Assembly: GCF_965283645.1 (NCBI RefSeq)
Contig: NZ_CBDIPG010000001.1
Span: 1,364,001 to 1,428,000 of the forward strand
DNA length: 64,000 nt
Source: Kordia sp965283645
Lineage (GTDB): Bacteria; Bacteroidota; Bacteroidia; Flavobacteriales; Flavobacteriaceae
Direction of reading: 5' to 3'
Below are positions 17,313-25,789 of this stretch, piece by piece; position 1 is the first letter of the stretch; every line of letters starts with the position of its first letter. The notes under the pieces were generated by a model. It worked only from the letters and a program-made list of their open reading frames with translations, ran no database searches and was not told where the DNA came from. A program made the position numbers and the translations under genes.

Positions 17313-18068
17313 TTAATCTCCTGCAATCACTGGAAATAGGCTCATTATAAATCCGATACTATTCCAACACATATGTAATCCTAACGAATACTTAAATCCA
17401 TAATGCATTCTAATGTATCCGTAGGTCATGGCAGATACTAATTTGGGTAACGTAATTAATGGTAATAGCAGTAGGTGTTTTAAGTTTATTTCGTAATTAA
17501 AAATATGAATCCAAGCAAATGTGATACAAAAAAAGTAGAAAATCCATGTAAATCTTGTTTTCCAAAAAATATTCAATTGCTTTTTAATTTTCGGTTGAGA
17601 TACAATTACATAGGCTACAAGTATTGCTAAAATACTAATGATAATTCTGGTTCCAAAATGATTGTCAATATTACTTAATTGAGTTTGGTAAATAAGCTTT
17701 GAAAACACATAGTACATAAAAACGCCAAATGTGAGTGTTATGTATACAGTTTTAAACCGTAATGAGAGTCTAAATGCGACTTCTTCAAGCAATGGAAGGA
17801 TGATAATACTTAATAAAAATATGGTACTTGTGGAATATATTTCAGTCCATCGTGCTGTGGTTTGATTTACCGGATTAATGAGTGTTGTTATTAAAACACC
17901 AAGAATAATGTAAAGTATTGTTTTAAGTACGAACATACTCCAAGTTCCTTTCATATTTTGAAGAACCGAATTCGTATTTGAATCTACAAGAGTTGGTTTT
18001 AGAATGTATTTTATAAATTTCAGAAATTCTATATAATAGTGTTTAGGATGTAGTACGAGTAACTTCAT
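17313..18068 (-). CDS. CPBP-family intramembrane protease
   Basis: A 251-residue membrane protein with the ABI/CPBP motifs: LPLLEEVAFRLSLRF (Glu95, Glu96, Arg100), FAWIHIFN for the second metal-binding helix and HMCWNSIGF at the C-terminus. The N-terminal cytoplasmic part is unusually long for a three-motif core. Such proteins are prenyl-endopeptidase-like glutamic proteases with roles in bacteriocin immunity or membrane-protein processing; the substrate is unknown. It is followed by the cupin gene. Confidence 0.85.
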   Translation of the reverse strand: MKLLVLHPKHYYIEFLKFIKYILKPTLVDSNTNSVLQNMKGTWSMFVLKTILYIILGVLITTLINPVNQTTARWTEIYSTSTIFLLSIIILPLLEEVAFRLSLRFKTVYITLTFGVFMYYVFSKLIYQTQLSNIDNHFGTRIIISILAILVAYVIVSQPKIKKQLNIFWKTRFTWIFYFFCITFAWIHIFNYEINLKHLLLLPLITLPKLVSAMTYGYIRMHYGFKYSLGLHMCWNSIGFIMSLFPVIAGD

Positions 18069-18239
18069 TTTAGGGTATTTTATTTCATGCTAAATAACAT
18101 ACATTGTGAATATATCTGCAGGTATTTCATAACAAACTCTGACGGAATTATGATTTCAACAGTGTTTACAAATCAATGAGTGCTGTTACGCAACTAGAAA
18201 TGTGGAATTCTTATAAGTCAATGTTCGTATACCAAGAAT

Positions 18240-18247
18240 TAATTTTG
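18240..18247 (+). promoter_or_regulatory. Candidate Bacteroidetes -7 element (TAATTTTG)
   Basis: TAATTTTG fits TAnnTTTG and lies 62 bases before the membrane AraC gene. No clear -33 TTG is at the right distance, so the call is tentative. Confidence 0.3.
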
Positions 18248-18309
18248 TATCTGCTATACATGTAACATTTTATGAGTACAATCGTTTTATATATAACTCA
18301 ACTTCTTGT

Positions 18310-19362
18310 ATGAATACGATCAATATACTTCTTATTATTATTTGTGGTGCTGGATTGATTCACGGTTTGACCTTAGCTGTATATTTTGGGTTTATCAAGA
18401 CTAAAAGAACAAATTCAGCTATTTTTTTAGCGATTCTATTATTCCTGATGGCATTAAGAGTTGGTAAATCTATCATATTTCAATTCAATACCAATCTTGA
18501 ATTTCTATTTATCTTTTTAGGTGTATCAATATTATTAATTATTGGCCCGTTACTTAGTTGGTATGTGAAATCATTAATTGTTTCAAATTTTAAATTACCA
18601 AAGCTGTATTACCTTCAAATAATTCCGTTTGTGTTTATTTTAGGCGTAAGTCCATTTGTATCAGAACAATGGTTCATAACGAATGGAAAACATTGGTCAT
18701 ATATACTTCTCGTTGGTATATACGTACACTTCGCATTTTATATTTTTATTTCATTTAGACTAGTATATAATTTCAACAAGTCATTTTTGAATACGCAAAA
18801 AACGAAATCTCAAGAACGCATTTTGAAGTGGTTACAATTGATAATCATCGGTTTTTCGCTAATTTGGTTTTCTTATGTTTTAAATATTTTCGAAAAACAA
18901 GTGCCATATATTATAGGTCCTATAATTTATACGATTTGCATATACGCACTTACTTATGTAGCGTACAGATTAAAAATTAATGAATTAAATGCTAAATCAT
19001 TTGAACCATTAGACGATAGTTCACATATTTATTTGCAGGTAGTAGATCTTATAAAAAATAGTGAATTATACCTGTCATCTGATATATCATTACAGAAATT
19101 AAGTGAATTAACAGGTTTTAGTAGCCATAAAATCTCATCAAGTATCAATGAATATTCTAAGATGAATTTCAATAATTTTATCAATCAATATAGAATTAAA
19201 AAAGCAAAAAACATGCTACAGAATGAAGGCTTCAATAAATTTACAATTGCATCAATTGCTTATGACGCTGGTTTTAGCAGTCTGTCCTCATTTAATACAT
19301 CATTCAAAAAATTTGAAAAAATTACTCCTTCAACTTATCGTAATTCACTAAAAACTGGTTAA
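18310..19362 (+). CDS. Membrane-anchored AraC-family regulator
   Basis: A 350-residue protein whose first ~230 residues hold about seven transmembrane helices (starting MNTINILLIIICGAGLIHGLT, then FLFIFLGVSILLIIGPLL and so on) and whose last ~100 residues form an AraC-type double helix-turn-helix: ISLQKLSELTGFSSHKISSSINEY, then FTIASIAYDAGFSSLSSFNTSFKKFEKITPSTYR. This 7TM-HTH arrangement is common in Flavobacteria and probably senses an envelope or extracellular signal. It reads into the serine hydrolase gene 90 bases downstream, a plausible target or operon partner. Confidence 0.88.
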   Translation: MNTINILLIIICGAGLIHGLTLAVYFGFIKTKRTNSAIFLAILLFLMALRVGKSIIFQFNTNLEFLFIFLGVSILLIIGPLLSWYVKSLIVSNFKLPKLYYLQIIPFVFILGVSPFVSEQWFITNGKHWSYILLVGIYVHFAFYIFISFRLVYNFNKSFLNTQKTKSQERILKWLQLIIIGFSLIWFSYVLNIFEKQVPYIIGPIIYTICIYALTYVAYRLKINELNAKSFEPLDDSSHIYLQVVDLIKNSELYLSSDISLQKLSELTGFSSHKISSSINEYSKMNFNNFINQYRIKKAKNMLQNEGFNKFTIASIAYDAGFSSLSSFNTSFKKFEKITPSTYRNSLKTG

Positions 19363-19452
19363 ATTATAATTTCATCAGATCAATCTATCATTTCTACTTA
19401 AATTCATTGTGATCTTGTATTCTTTTGCCTTCAACAAAATAATAACTATACA

Positions 19453-20688
19453 ATGAAAACTCTATTTACAGTAGTATTAACACTGCTCACTTTAGGTACG
19501 ATACAAGGTCAAAACCCTGTTTTTGATGCGGATCGTCTCAGCGAAATTAATAAATGGATTGAAAAAGATGTTAAAAATGGCGAACTGCAAGGCGCTATTG
19601 TAATGATTTCCGATAAAAACAACATATTATATTCTTTTGTTGGTGGCACTTCCGATATTGAAACCAAAAGGAAATTACAAAAAAATGATTTTTTTAAAAT
19701 AGCTTCCATGACAAAAGTCATTACTACAGTAGCTATTTTACAACTTTATGAAAAAGGTTTGTTTGATTTAAGTGATCCGATTTCTAAATATTTACCTGAA
19801 TTTAAGGATGTGAAAGTGCTTCGTTCAGAAGAAAATAAAACCGACACATTGGTAAATGCAAACAGCGAAGTAACCATTAAACAACTGCTAAATCAGACAG
19901 CTGGGTATGCGTATGGTGGTCCAAAAATTTCAAAACGCTACAAAGAAAATAATATACGTTTTTTTAATCCAGAAGGCAGTAATTTAGAAGAGTTCATGCA
20001 ACAATTTAGTAAAATGCCATTAACTGCGCAACCTGGAGAAAAATTCACCTATGGACCCTCAACAGATATTCTTGGATATCTTATAGAAAAACTTACGAAT
20101 AAAGACCTTGAGACATATTACAAAGAGTCTATATTTGAACCTCTTGAAATGTATTCAACTGGTTTTAATGCACATCGAAGTGAAACTATAAAATTAGTGA
20201 AAACGTATAAAATTGATAAAACTGGAACGCTTGTTTTACTGAATAAAGCTGAGGATTTTGATAAAAATAAGACCGCAAAAGTATATATGGGCGGAAGCGG
20301 ATTGATCTCAACTGCTGAAGATTATTTGAAGTTTTGTCAAATGCTACTTAACAATGGAAACTATAAAAATGTGAACATCGTATCTAGAAAATCTATTGAG
20401 CTAATGACTCAAAATCAGATTCAGGATTTAGTATATCCCAAAGGATACAATCGTATCTTAGGAAAAGGAAATACATTCGGGTTTGGTGTCAATGTAGTTA
20501 CGGAAAAAGGAAGTATGAATGAGTTATATTCTATTGGCAGTTATTTTTGGGAAGGTTCTTATTCTACTTCATTTATTATAGATCCAAAAGAAGGATTTAC
20601 AGCAATTATCATGACACAAATTGGAGGATTAAAATCTCTTGATATACGAAAAAAGTTTAGGAAATTTGTATACAGTGCTTTAAAATAG
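19453..20688 (+). CDS. Serine hydrolase of the beta-lactamase/family VIII esterase class
   Basis: A 411-residue exported protein (signal peptide MKTLFTVVLTLLTLGTIQGQ). The SxxK nucleophile motif is ASMTK with Ser85 and Lys88; the second motif position holds Tyr200 in FTYGPSTDILGYLIEKL, the form found in family VIII esterases rather than in true class C beta-lactamases (YxN). GGSGLISTAEDYLKFCQML and the C-terminal TAIIMTQIGG strand complete the fold. It is likely a periplasmic esterase or D-aminopeptidase-like enzyme. The neighbouring membrane AraC regulator may control it. Confidence 0.87.
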   Translation: MKTLFTVVLTLLTLGTIQGQNPVFDADRLSEINKWIEKDVKNGELQGAIVMISDKNNILYSFVGGTSDIETKRKLQKNDFFKIASMTKVITTVAILQLYEKGLFDLSDPISKYLPEFKDVKVLRSEENKTDTLVNANSEVTIKQLLNQTAGYAYGGPKISKRYKENNIRFFNPEGSNLEEFMQQFSKMPLTAQPGEKFTYGPSTDILGYLIEKLTNKDLETYYKESIFEPLEMYSTGFNAHRSETIKLVKTYKIDKTGTLVLLNKAEDFDKNKTAKVYMGGSGLISTAEDYLKFCQMLLNNGNYKNVNIVSRKSIELMTQNQIQDLVYPKGYNRILGKGNTFGFGVNVVTEKGSMNELYSIGSYFWEGSYSTSFIIDPKEGFTAIIMTQIGGLKSLDIRKKFRKFVYSALK

Positions 20689-21049
20689 TAATTGCATTGT
20701 ATTTCATTTTTTTAATGGTTAATTAACCTGAGTTCGATATAACAACTACAAAATTAAAATTTAAGTATTTGACTTTTAATCACTTATATTAGAATTCTTT
20801 GCTCGTATAAAGAATACTGAATCAAGTTCAGTACAAACTTCACTAAAGAAAGTGCGCTTTTAGTTCACACACTTATATCTTTAAATCAAGATGTTTATAA
20901 ATGTAGACATTTCCAGAGGTATTTTTAGTTTTTCAAAAAAAGAAAAACCACTATTGACTTTTATTTCGAACTCATGTTAATTAATAATAAGCGTTACTTT
21001 TTTGATTAATCAGCTATTTTCAATATTCTTATTTTAGACCAGTGTTTTA
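20689..21049. other. Gene-free stretch with one small hairpin
   Basis: This 361-base gap between convergent genes holds no credible open frame. The only structure I see is a perfect 7-bp stem TACTGAA / TTCAGTA (20815-20821, 20827-20833; loop TCAAG), which resembles a worn fragment of the TGAA-CAAG-TTCA type dispersed repeat common in flavobacterial intergenic DNA. There is no T-run after it. Confidence 0.6.
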
Positions 21050-21904
21050 CTATACTTTTTCCTTAACTCCTTTATACCAGTAGTAAATTCCAAATACAGC
21101 AGTTACAATTGCAAAAGCAATTCCGTTTTCGCCAAGCCAATGTTCAGTTCCTTCAACTTTTACTGTTAGCGGTGGAAATATTTTTTGAATATATACATTA
21201 CTAACTGCATGAAAGATTACTGCTGGCCACAAACTTTTAGATTTGAAGGTGTAATACGTCATAATAAATGACATTGAGATGATAATAATAAAAAATGTTG
21301 TCAATTCCAATGCTACATTTTTTCCATAGTAAACAATTAATGGCCAATGCCAAGATGCCCAAATAATTCCACTAAAAATAGAAACACCTGTAAAAGAAAG
21401 CACCTTTTTTAATTCATAGATAAAGAAACCTCTCCATCCAATTTCTTCTCCTAAAGTTGTTGCCATTGCCCTTATAACTCCAATAGTTCCTAGCAATAGT
21501 ACGGCTATGATAACTGCAACTGTTGGCGTTAATGTTCCTATTCCCATTAGTTTGAGTTCTTTAGCCCATTCTAAAATTACTTCTACAGTTGGTAATCCAC
21601 CTAATGCAAATAGCCAAATAAGTAAGTAGGTTATTGAGACATATAGTACAGGAATAAGATAAGACAATCGAATGTATTTCCAGTTTCCCCAATTCCAATG
21701 TAAGGAAGAAATAGACCTTCCTTTTAGTTTAAGCGTGATAATTGCAGCTATGGCAGGACACCACATTAAACCTCCAATATATATGCGAGATGGATATAAA
21801 TTAACTATCGCATAATGAAATAATGAACTTAAAACGGTAACAATGAGAAGGAACATAAAGATGGTACTCCAAGCTTCCTTTCGTTCGGATAAATTTGCTT
21901 TCAT
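21050..21904 (-). CDS. CPBP-family intramembrane protease (large form)
   Basis: A 284-residue polytopic protein with all CPBP motifs: TLGEEIGWRGFFIYEL (Glu153, Glu154, Arg158), FSGIIWASWHWP with His186 and FHAVSNV (His232, Asn236). The GEEIGWRG form and the long N-terminal membrane region match the YhfC/CAAX amino-terminal protease-like subfamily. Function is unknown: self-immunity or membrane proteolysis. It is unrelated in sequence detail to the other CPBP protein at 17313 and to the broken CPBP gene near 24 kb, beyond the shared motifs. Confidence 0.87.
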   Translation of the reverse strand: MKANLSERKEAWSTIFMFLLIVTVLSSLFHYAIVNLYPSRIYIGGLMWCPAIAAIITLKLKGRSISSLHWNWGNWKYIRLSYLIPVLYVSITYLLIWLFALGGLPTVEVILEWAKELKLMGIGTLTPTVAVIIAVLLLGTIGVIRAMATTLGEEIGWRGFFIYELKKVLSFTGVSIFSGIIWASWHWPLIVYYGKNVALELTTFFIIIISMSFIMTYYTFKSKSLWPAVIFHAVSNVYIQKIFPPLTVKVEGTEHWLGENGIAFAIVTAVFGIYYWYKGVKEKV

Positions 21905-22043
21905 TTTAAATTTTTAGTTGGTCCGTCTATAAAAGACGAATGGATAGTAGTTTTGTTACCTCAAGTTTAGAGTTTTCGTGTATAAGCGCAATAGTGAAAA
22001 AAAATCACAAACGTTTGGTTTATAAATTACTTACTTAAAATGA

Positions 22044-22077
22044 AATAGCGGTAAGAGTACGTGCCCGAACCGCTATT
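22044..22077 (-). terminator. Inverted repeat after NTF2-like gene
   Basis: AATAGCGGT (22044-22052) pairs with ACCGCTATT (22069-22077) as a 9-bp stem with a 16-base loop, directly downstream of the minus-strand NTF2-like gene; on that strand it runs into TTTCATTTTAAG. A plausible terminator for the tautomerase-SDR-NTF2 operon. Confidence 0.55.
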
Positions 22078-22105
22078 ACGCTTGTAAATTTCAATAACTG
22101 TTTAC

Positions 22106-22474
22106 TTACGCTACATGAGTGAATATCTTGTTTACAATTTTCCAATTATTATCAATAGTAGCTAGTGATAAATAATCATAATAATTATATCCTAGCATTG
22201 GAACATGTAATTTTACCATTGCGATTTTACCCATAATATCTATTCCAATTATTTTCATTTGGAAAGATTCGCCCAAATCTTTCGGGCTTGGTCTATTCTC
22301 GACTCCAGCTAGATATTCTTTTATGCTTTTGAGATATTCAATTTCTTTTACATCTCCATATATATGCACATTATCGTCAAAACAGGCTTCAAGTTTTGCA
22401 CTATCTCCATTGAAAATTCCCATGAAGTAATTGGTAATTAAATTTTCAATTTCTTTTACATCCTTTTTATACAT
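22106..22474 (-). CDS. SnoaL/NTF2-like protein (lumazine-binding-like)
   Basis: A 122-residue NTF2-fold protein (YKKDVKEIENLITNYFMGIFNGDSAKLEACFDDNVHIYGDV, then FQMKIIGIDIMGKIAMVKLHVPM and WKIVNKIFTHVA). This is the putative lumazine-binding type seen with short-chain dehydrogenases. It begins 12 bases after the SDR gene stop and is the last gene of the tautomerase A-SDR-NTF2 operon. Likely binds or transforms a small molecule; the active site is not evident. Confidence 0.82.
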   Translation of the reverse strand: MYKKDVKEIENLITNYFMGIFNGDSAKLEACFDDNVHIYGDVKEIEYLKSIKEYLAGVENRPSPKDLGESFQMKIIGIDIMGKIAMVKLHVPMLGYNYYDYLSLATIDNNWKIVNKIFTHVA

Positions 22475-22485
22475 GATGATTTCTT

Positions 22486-23229
22486 TTAGATTGCATGTCC
22501 GACAGTATGACCGCCAGCCACATTAATTGTTTCTCCTGTTACAAAATTTGATGTAGCCAAATAATAAGCCGCTTCAGCAATTTCAGTTGCTTCTCCAATT
22601 CTATTTAGCAAGTGCAATCCGGCTAAACTGTCTGCATCTTCAATTCCAATTTTGCCTTGTAGCGGACTTCTAATAATTCCTGGAGCAATTGTATTTACCT
22701 TGATATTATTTTTTCCAAATTCAGTTGCTAATTGTCTTGTTAATGTATGTATTGCGCCTTTACTTGTTAATGGTGCGGTTGCAGGAAATCCATCTATAGC
22801 ATGATCAACTAAAACAGTTCCTATATTAATTATGGAGCCATTTTGTTGTTTTATCATTTGAGGAATTGCCGCTTGAGACGTGAAATAAGTTCCTTTTAGG
22901 TTTACATTCCAGTAAAGGTCTAACTCTTTTTCTTCAACATCTAAAAAGGGTTTTGGAGCAAATACTCCTGCATTGTTAATTAAAACATCTACAGTGTTGA
23001 ATTTTTTAAGTGCTAAATCGATAAGGTTTTTACCTGTTTCTTGCTTGCTAATGTCACCAGCAAAATAAATTGCATTAGATGGAGAACCTAATTCATGGTA
23101 AGCCTTTCTTAAATTTTCCTCACTTGAAGAGTTCATTACAATATTACTTCCTCGTGTTATAAAATATTTTGCAATTTCTTTTCCAATTCCTGTAGATGCA
23201 CCTGTAATTATTACGGTTTTATTTTTCAA
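22486..23229 (-). CDS. Short-chain dehydrogenase-like protein lacking the catalytic Tyr
   Basis: A 247-residue SDR fold with cofactor motif TGASTGIG (residues 9-16), NNAG at 86-89, and Asn in NVNLKGTY. The usual YxxxK is P153-L-T-S-K157, so the catalytic Tyr is replaced by Pro; the Ser usually seen near residue 138 is Thr. Lys157 and the rest are intact, and the surrounding sequence FPATAPLTSKGAIHTLTRQLA resembles an SDR subgroup I believe shares this exchange. It may still bind NAD(P). It is read with tautomerase A and an NTF2-like gene, with overlap-free gaps of 5 and 11 bases. Confidence 0.88.
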   Translation of the reverse strand: MKNKTVIITGASTGIGKEIAKYFITRGSNIVMNSSSEENLRKAYHELGSPSNAIYFAGDISKQETGKNLIDLALKKFNTVDVLINNAGVFAPKPFLDVEEKELDLYWNVNLKGTYFTSQAAIPQMIKQQNGSIINIGTVLVDHAIDGFPATAPLTSKGAIHTLTRQLATEFGKNNIKVNTIAPGIIRSPLQGKIGIEDADSLAGLHLLNRIGEATEIAEAAYYLATSNFVTGETINVAGGHTVGHAI

Positions 23230-23234
23230 TTTCT

Positions 23235-23429
23235 TTATTTTTTAGTTCCTAAATATTGTTTCCCATTTACTCCCCAATTTTCAATAGGTATTTCATCAAT
23301 AACTACATGTGTTGTTTGCGGATTTTTGTTAAGTATGTCAACTACTAGTTGTGTGGCACCTTCTATCAATTGACGTTTTTGTTCTTGTGTTACTTGTTCG
23401 TCAGTAACTCTAATATTAATGTATGGCAT
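23235..23429 (-). CDS. 4-Oxalocrotonate tautomerase-like protein (paralogue A, Pro1 present)
   Basis: A 64-residue tautomerase starting MPYINIRVTDEQVT, so Pro1 is available as catalytic base once Met is removed. The family form is clear (KRQLIEGATQLVVDILNKNPQTTHVVIDEI, ending NWGVNGKQYLG). It is the first gene of a three-gene operon with the SDR and NTF2-like genes. A paralogue at 24281 is 60% or so identical by eye but has Ser1. A Crp/Fnr-type box lies at 23509-23524, 80 bases upstream. Confidence 0.88.
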   Translation of the reverse strand: MPYINIRVTDEQVTQEQKRQLIEGATQLVVDILNKNPQTTHVVIDEIPIENWGVNGKQYLGTKK

Positions 23430-23508
23430 AACTTTTTTATTAAATTATTTGTCATACAAAGTTGGTGAGAACTTCATTTTTCTGAAAGGAGATTTATCAC
23501 TTCTTTGG

Positions 23509-23524
23509 AGTGATATAGATCACA
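23509..23524 (-). promoter_or_regulatory. Crp/Fnr-type box upstream of tautomerase-SDR operon
   Basis: AGTGATATAGATCACA contains the dyad GTGAT-N4-ATCAC. Its centre lies 59.5 bases from the CAAA (TTTG of the -7 element, minus strand) at 23457-23460, exactly as for the box at 25055-25070. It resembles the Crp consensus. Confidence 0.65.
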
Positions 23525-23655
23525 TTTGTTGAATTTTTTAACACTGATTAAATGCACTTTTGAAGTACAATTCTACCAATTTTGCTTTTCAGGCGAAAAA
23601 TATACTGTGATTTTTGTCAGTTCTTCTTTCTAATTCATGATCAAACATGATTGCA

Positions 23656-24265
23656 CTAATTAAAACTTTGATTTATTTTTTTAAGTACGGCTTCCTTTTT
23701 AATCTTTTTCAACACAAAAAGAGCAATCATAATAAACGGTAAGGTCAGAATTATAGGAGCAATTGAAGCACCGTTTCTTCTGTAGTTTTTATACTAGGTA
23801 AGAATGTAAGAGAAAAGGGAAAATTTATTAGTTCGTGAGTTAATGTAACAGGTATTATTTTATTCGCTTTTAAGACTACTACACCGAAAAAGAAACCAAT
23901 AAACGAAGCAAAAGCTACTTGTATTAAAACAGTAAATACATCATCATTGCTCACCAAATTAATAAGGTGAAATAGTCCGAAAATCATGACGGGAATTAAT
24001 GTACCAATAAGAATTCCATTCTTATGAAAGCTCTATTTGTTTTCAAAATAATAATTGTAATAATCCTTTAAACAGAAGCTCTTCGGCAAACCTAATTGTT
24101 AAGCAAGCAATGAGTAGTAGCAATAAGTTGTCTATCTGAATTATGTCAAATCTTGAGATAAAATACTCAAAACGCCAAGCACCATAAGGTAAATAGGGAT
24201 CATATTCAAAGACTTAAATTTCCAGCTATAACTAGAAGATAAGCCTACAATACTTTCTATTTTCA
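23656..24265 (-). pseudogene. Frameshifted CPBP protease gene
   Basis: Reading the minus strand from about 24265 gives pieces of one CPBP protein in changing frames: an N-terminal stretch MIPIYLMVLGVLSILSQDL ending in TAA, then IQIDNLLLLLIACLTIRFAEELLFKGLLQLLF ended by TGA, then GILIGTLIPVMIFGLFHLINLVSN continuing to TLTHELINFPFSLTFLPS, then, after another frame change, NGASIAPIILTLPFIMIALFVL ending at TAG 23656. The EELLFKG and HELIN motifs identify it. At least three frameshifts and early stops make it non-functional. The last intact-looking frame (23751-23987) is only its middle part. It sits between the two tautomerase operons. Confidence 0.75.
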
Positions 24266-24280
24266 ATATTTTACATTTCT

Positions 24281-24496
24281 TTAATGTTGTATGTAAATAT
24301 GATTCTTTTTAATTTTCAAAGATTGTTTTCCATTAAATCCCCAATTTTGAATTTGTATTTCATCTATAACTACGTGTGTCGTTTCGGGTTTTTCATTTAA
24401 AACACTCACTATCAATTTCGTAACACCTTCAATTAATAGTTTTTTTTGTTCACTTGTTACATTTGTATCAGTAACTCTTATGTTGATGTAAGACAT
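24281..24496 (-). CDS. 4-Oxalocrotonate tautomerase-like paralogue B (Ser in place of Pro1)
   Basis: A 71-residue protein closely resembling paralogue A, with IEGVTKLIVSVLNEKPETTHVVIDEI and WGFNGKQ. The first residue after Met is Ser (TCT) instead of Pro (CCT), a single-base change that removes the essential catalytic base, so ordinary tautomerase activity should be lost. It also has a longer C-terminal tail (KKNHIYIQH). Its start lies 56 bases after the DoxX stop and the two are probably co-transcribed. It may be decaying, or have another role. Confidence 0.8.
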   Translation of the reverse strand: MSYINIRVTDTNVTSEQKKLLIEGVTKLIVSVLNEKPETTHVVIDEIQIQNWGFNGKQSLKIKKNHIYIQH

Positions 24497-24552
24497 ATTT
24501 TTCTGTGTTATAATAAAGTATGCAACACTACTAAACCCTTCTTAATGGGTTC

Positions 24553-24969
24553 TTAATCCCATTTTGAAGTGGTAGAAACTGCATACTTTCCTGCTCCTAC
24601 TAAAAATAATACAATCGCTCCAAATAGATATAATCCTTGTAGCTCAATTCCCCAACCACCAAATTGATTTAAGGTAAAAATATCGGCGGTATGCGCCATT
24701 AAAACTGCAATGAGTATATTAAAAGCTAAAACTAAACTCGCCAATCTTGCTCTCCAACCTATGATTATTACTATTGGCGCAATTATTTCGCCTATAAAAA
24801 CCAAGTAGGCTATAAACTCTGGCATTCCCATACCACTGAGTAAACTTTTGACAAATGCATAATTGGATGTTAAGTTTGCAATTCCGTGAAATAGAATCAG
24901 TACACCAATACTTATTCGTTGTAATAGCAATCCTGCGTCTTTGTTTTGAGATTCTTCTAAAGCATTCAT
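24553..24969 (-). CDS. DoxX-family membrane protein
   Basis: A 138-residue protein with four membrane helices of the DoxX type: LLLQRISIGVLILFHGIANL, then FIAYLVFIGEIIAPIVIIIGW, RLASLVLAFNILIAVLMAHT and GLYLFGAIVLFLVGAG. The frame is open to 25005, but the ATG at 24969 (MNALEESQNKD) is preferred because the presumed promoter TTTG at 25003-25006 would put the first ATG at or before the transcript start. DoxX relatives act in thiosulfate or quinone-linked oxidation or in redox homeostasis. Upstream lies a Crp/Fnr-type box and then the regulator gene. Confidence 0.85.
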   Translation of the reverse strand: MNALEESQNKDAGLLLQRISIGVLILFHGIANLTSNYAFVKSLLSGMGMPEFIAYLVFIGEIIAPIVIIIGWRARLASLVLAFNILIAVLMAHTADIFTLNQFGGWGIELQGLYLFGAIVLFLVGAGKYAVSTTSKWD

Positions 24970-25054
24970 ATCATTTAATTTATTGTTAAAATTAGTATGA
25001 TGCAAAAGTCATTAAATAGTAAGACAGACCACAGGACAATTATCACTAAAAATT

Positions 25055-25070
25055 TGTGATACATATCACA
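25055..25070 (-). promoter_or_regulatory. Crp/Fnr-type box upstream of DoxX
   Basis: TGTGATACATATCACA is a dyad of two perfect 6-base halves around four bases. It lies between the Crp/Fnr gene and doxX; its centre is 59.5 bases from the CAAA at 25003-25006 (TTTG of the promoter on the minus strand), the same distance as for the box at 23509-23524. Confidence 0.7.
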
Positions 25071-25095
25071 TATTAGAGTAATTTTTGGTATTATT

Positions 25096-25659
25096 TTATG
25101 AATTTAATCGACTTAGAGTTTCTCTACTAACACCTAAATAGGAAGCTATTAATTTTTTTGGAACTCGTTGGAAAAGTTTTGGATATTGTTCAAGAAGTAA
25201 TTCATAGCGTTCTTTAGAAGAATTTTTTAATAGTGATAAAATTCTGTTTTGAAGAGCAATTCTACCAAACTTACTTTTCTTTGCCCAAAAGCGTTCCATT
25301 TTGTGCATTTCTTTGGTAAGTTTTTCTCTGTTTTCAAATGTGATGTACAACAGTTCGCAATCTTCAATGCAGTCTATATTAATTTTAGATATTGATTGTT
25401 TTACGAAAGATTCATAATCAGTTATCCACCAATTTTCCATTCCGAATTGTAGAATATGTTCTTTTCCTCTTTCGTCAAAAAAGTAGCTTTTTAGACAACC
25501 TTTCACGATCCAATATTCTTTATCGGCAATTTCCCCTTCCTGCAAAATATATTGATGTTTGCGTTTGTTTGTCCGTTCAAAGTGACTCAATACGAATTGA
25601 AACTCCTCATTAGTTAGCTCAATTAGTTCTTCTATATGTTGTCTTAGCGGATGTTTCAT
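25096..25659 (-). CDS. Crp/Fnr family transcriptional regulator (second)
   Basis: A 187-residue regulator with a cyclic-nucleotide-binding-like barrel (HQYILQEGEIADKEYWIVKGCLKSYFFDERGKEHILQF) and a C-terminal helix-turn-helix (RVPKKLIASYLGVSRETLSRLNS). It is directly upstream of doxX; a palindromic box of Crp/Fnr geometry lies between the two. The box before the tautomerase-SDR operon is a second likely target (inference). The sensor ligand is not apparent. It is a paralogue, not a copy, of the regulator at 6009. Confidence 0.9.
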   Translation of the reverse strand: MKHPLRQHIEELIELTNEEFQFVLSHFERTNKRKHQYILQEGEIADKEYWIVKGCLKSYFFDERGKEHILQFGMENWWITDYESFVKQSISKINIDCIEDCELLYITFENREKLTKEMHKMERFWAKKSKFGRIALQNRILSLLKNSSKERYELLLEQYPKLFQRVPKKLIASYLGVSRETLSRLNS

Positions 25660-25789
25660 ATTGATTGTAGCACACGAAATTGGATACGACTCGTTGCCTA
25701 TTTTTGAACACCAAATTTAGCAAATATAAACCGAATAGAAAATTTGTTGGTTCGAATAGCATAAATAAGCTAGATTCAAGCTATTAATT

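Noticed and set aside
20815..20833. TACTGAA/TTCAGTA hairpin as terminator
   Set aside because: Short AT-rich stem and no T-run; more likely a worn repeat.
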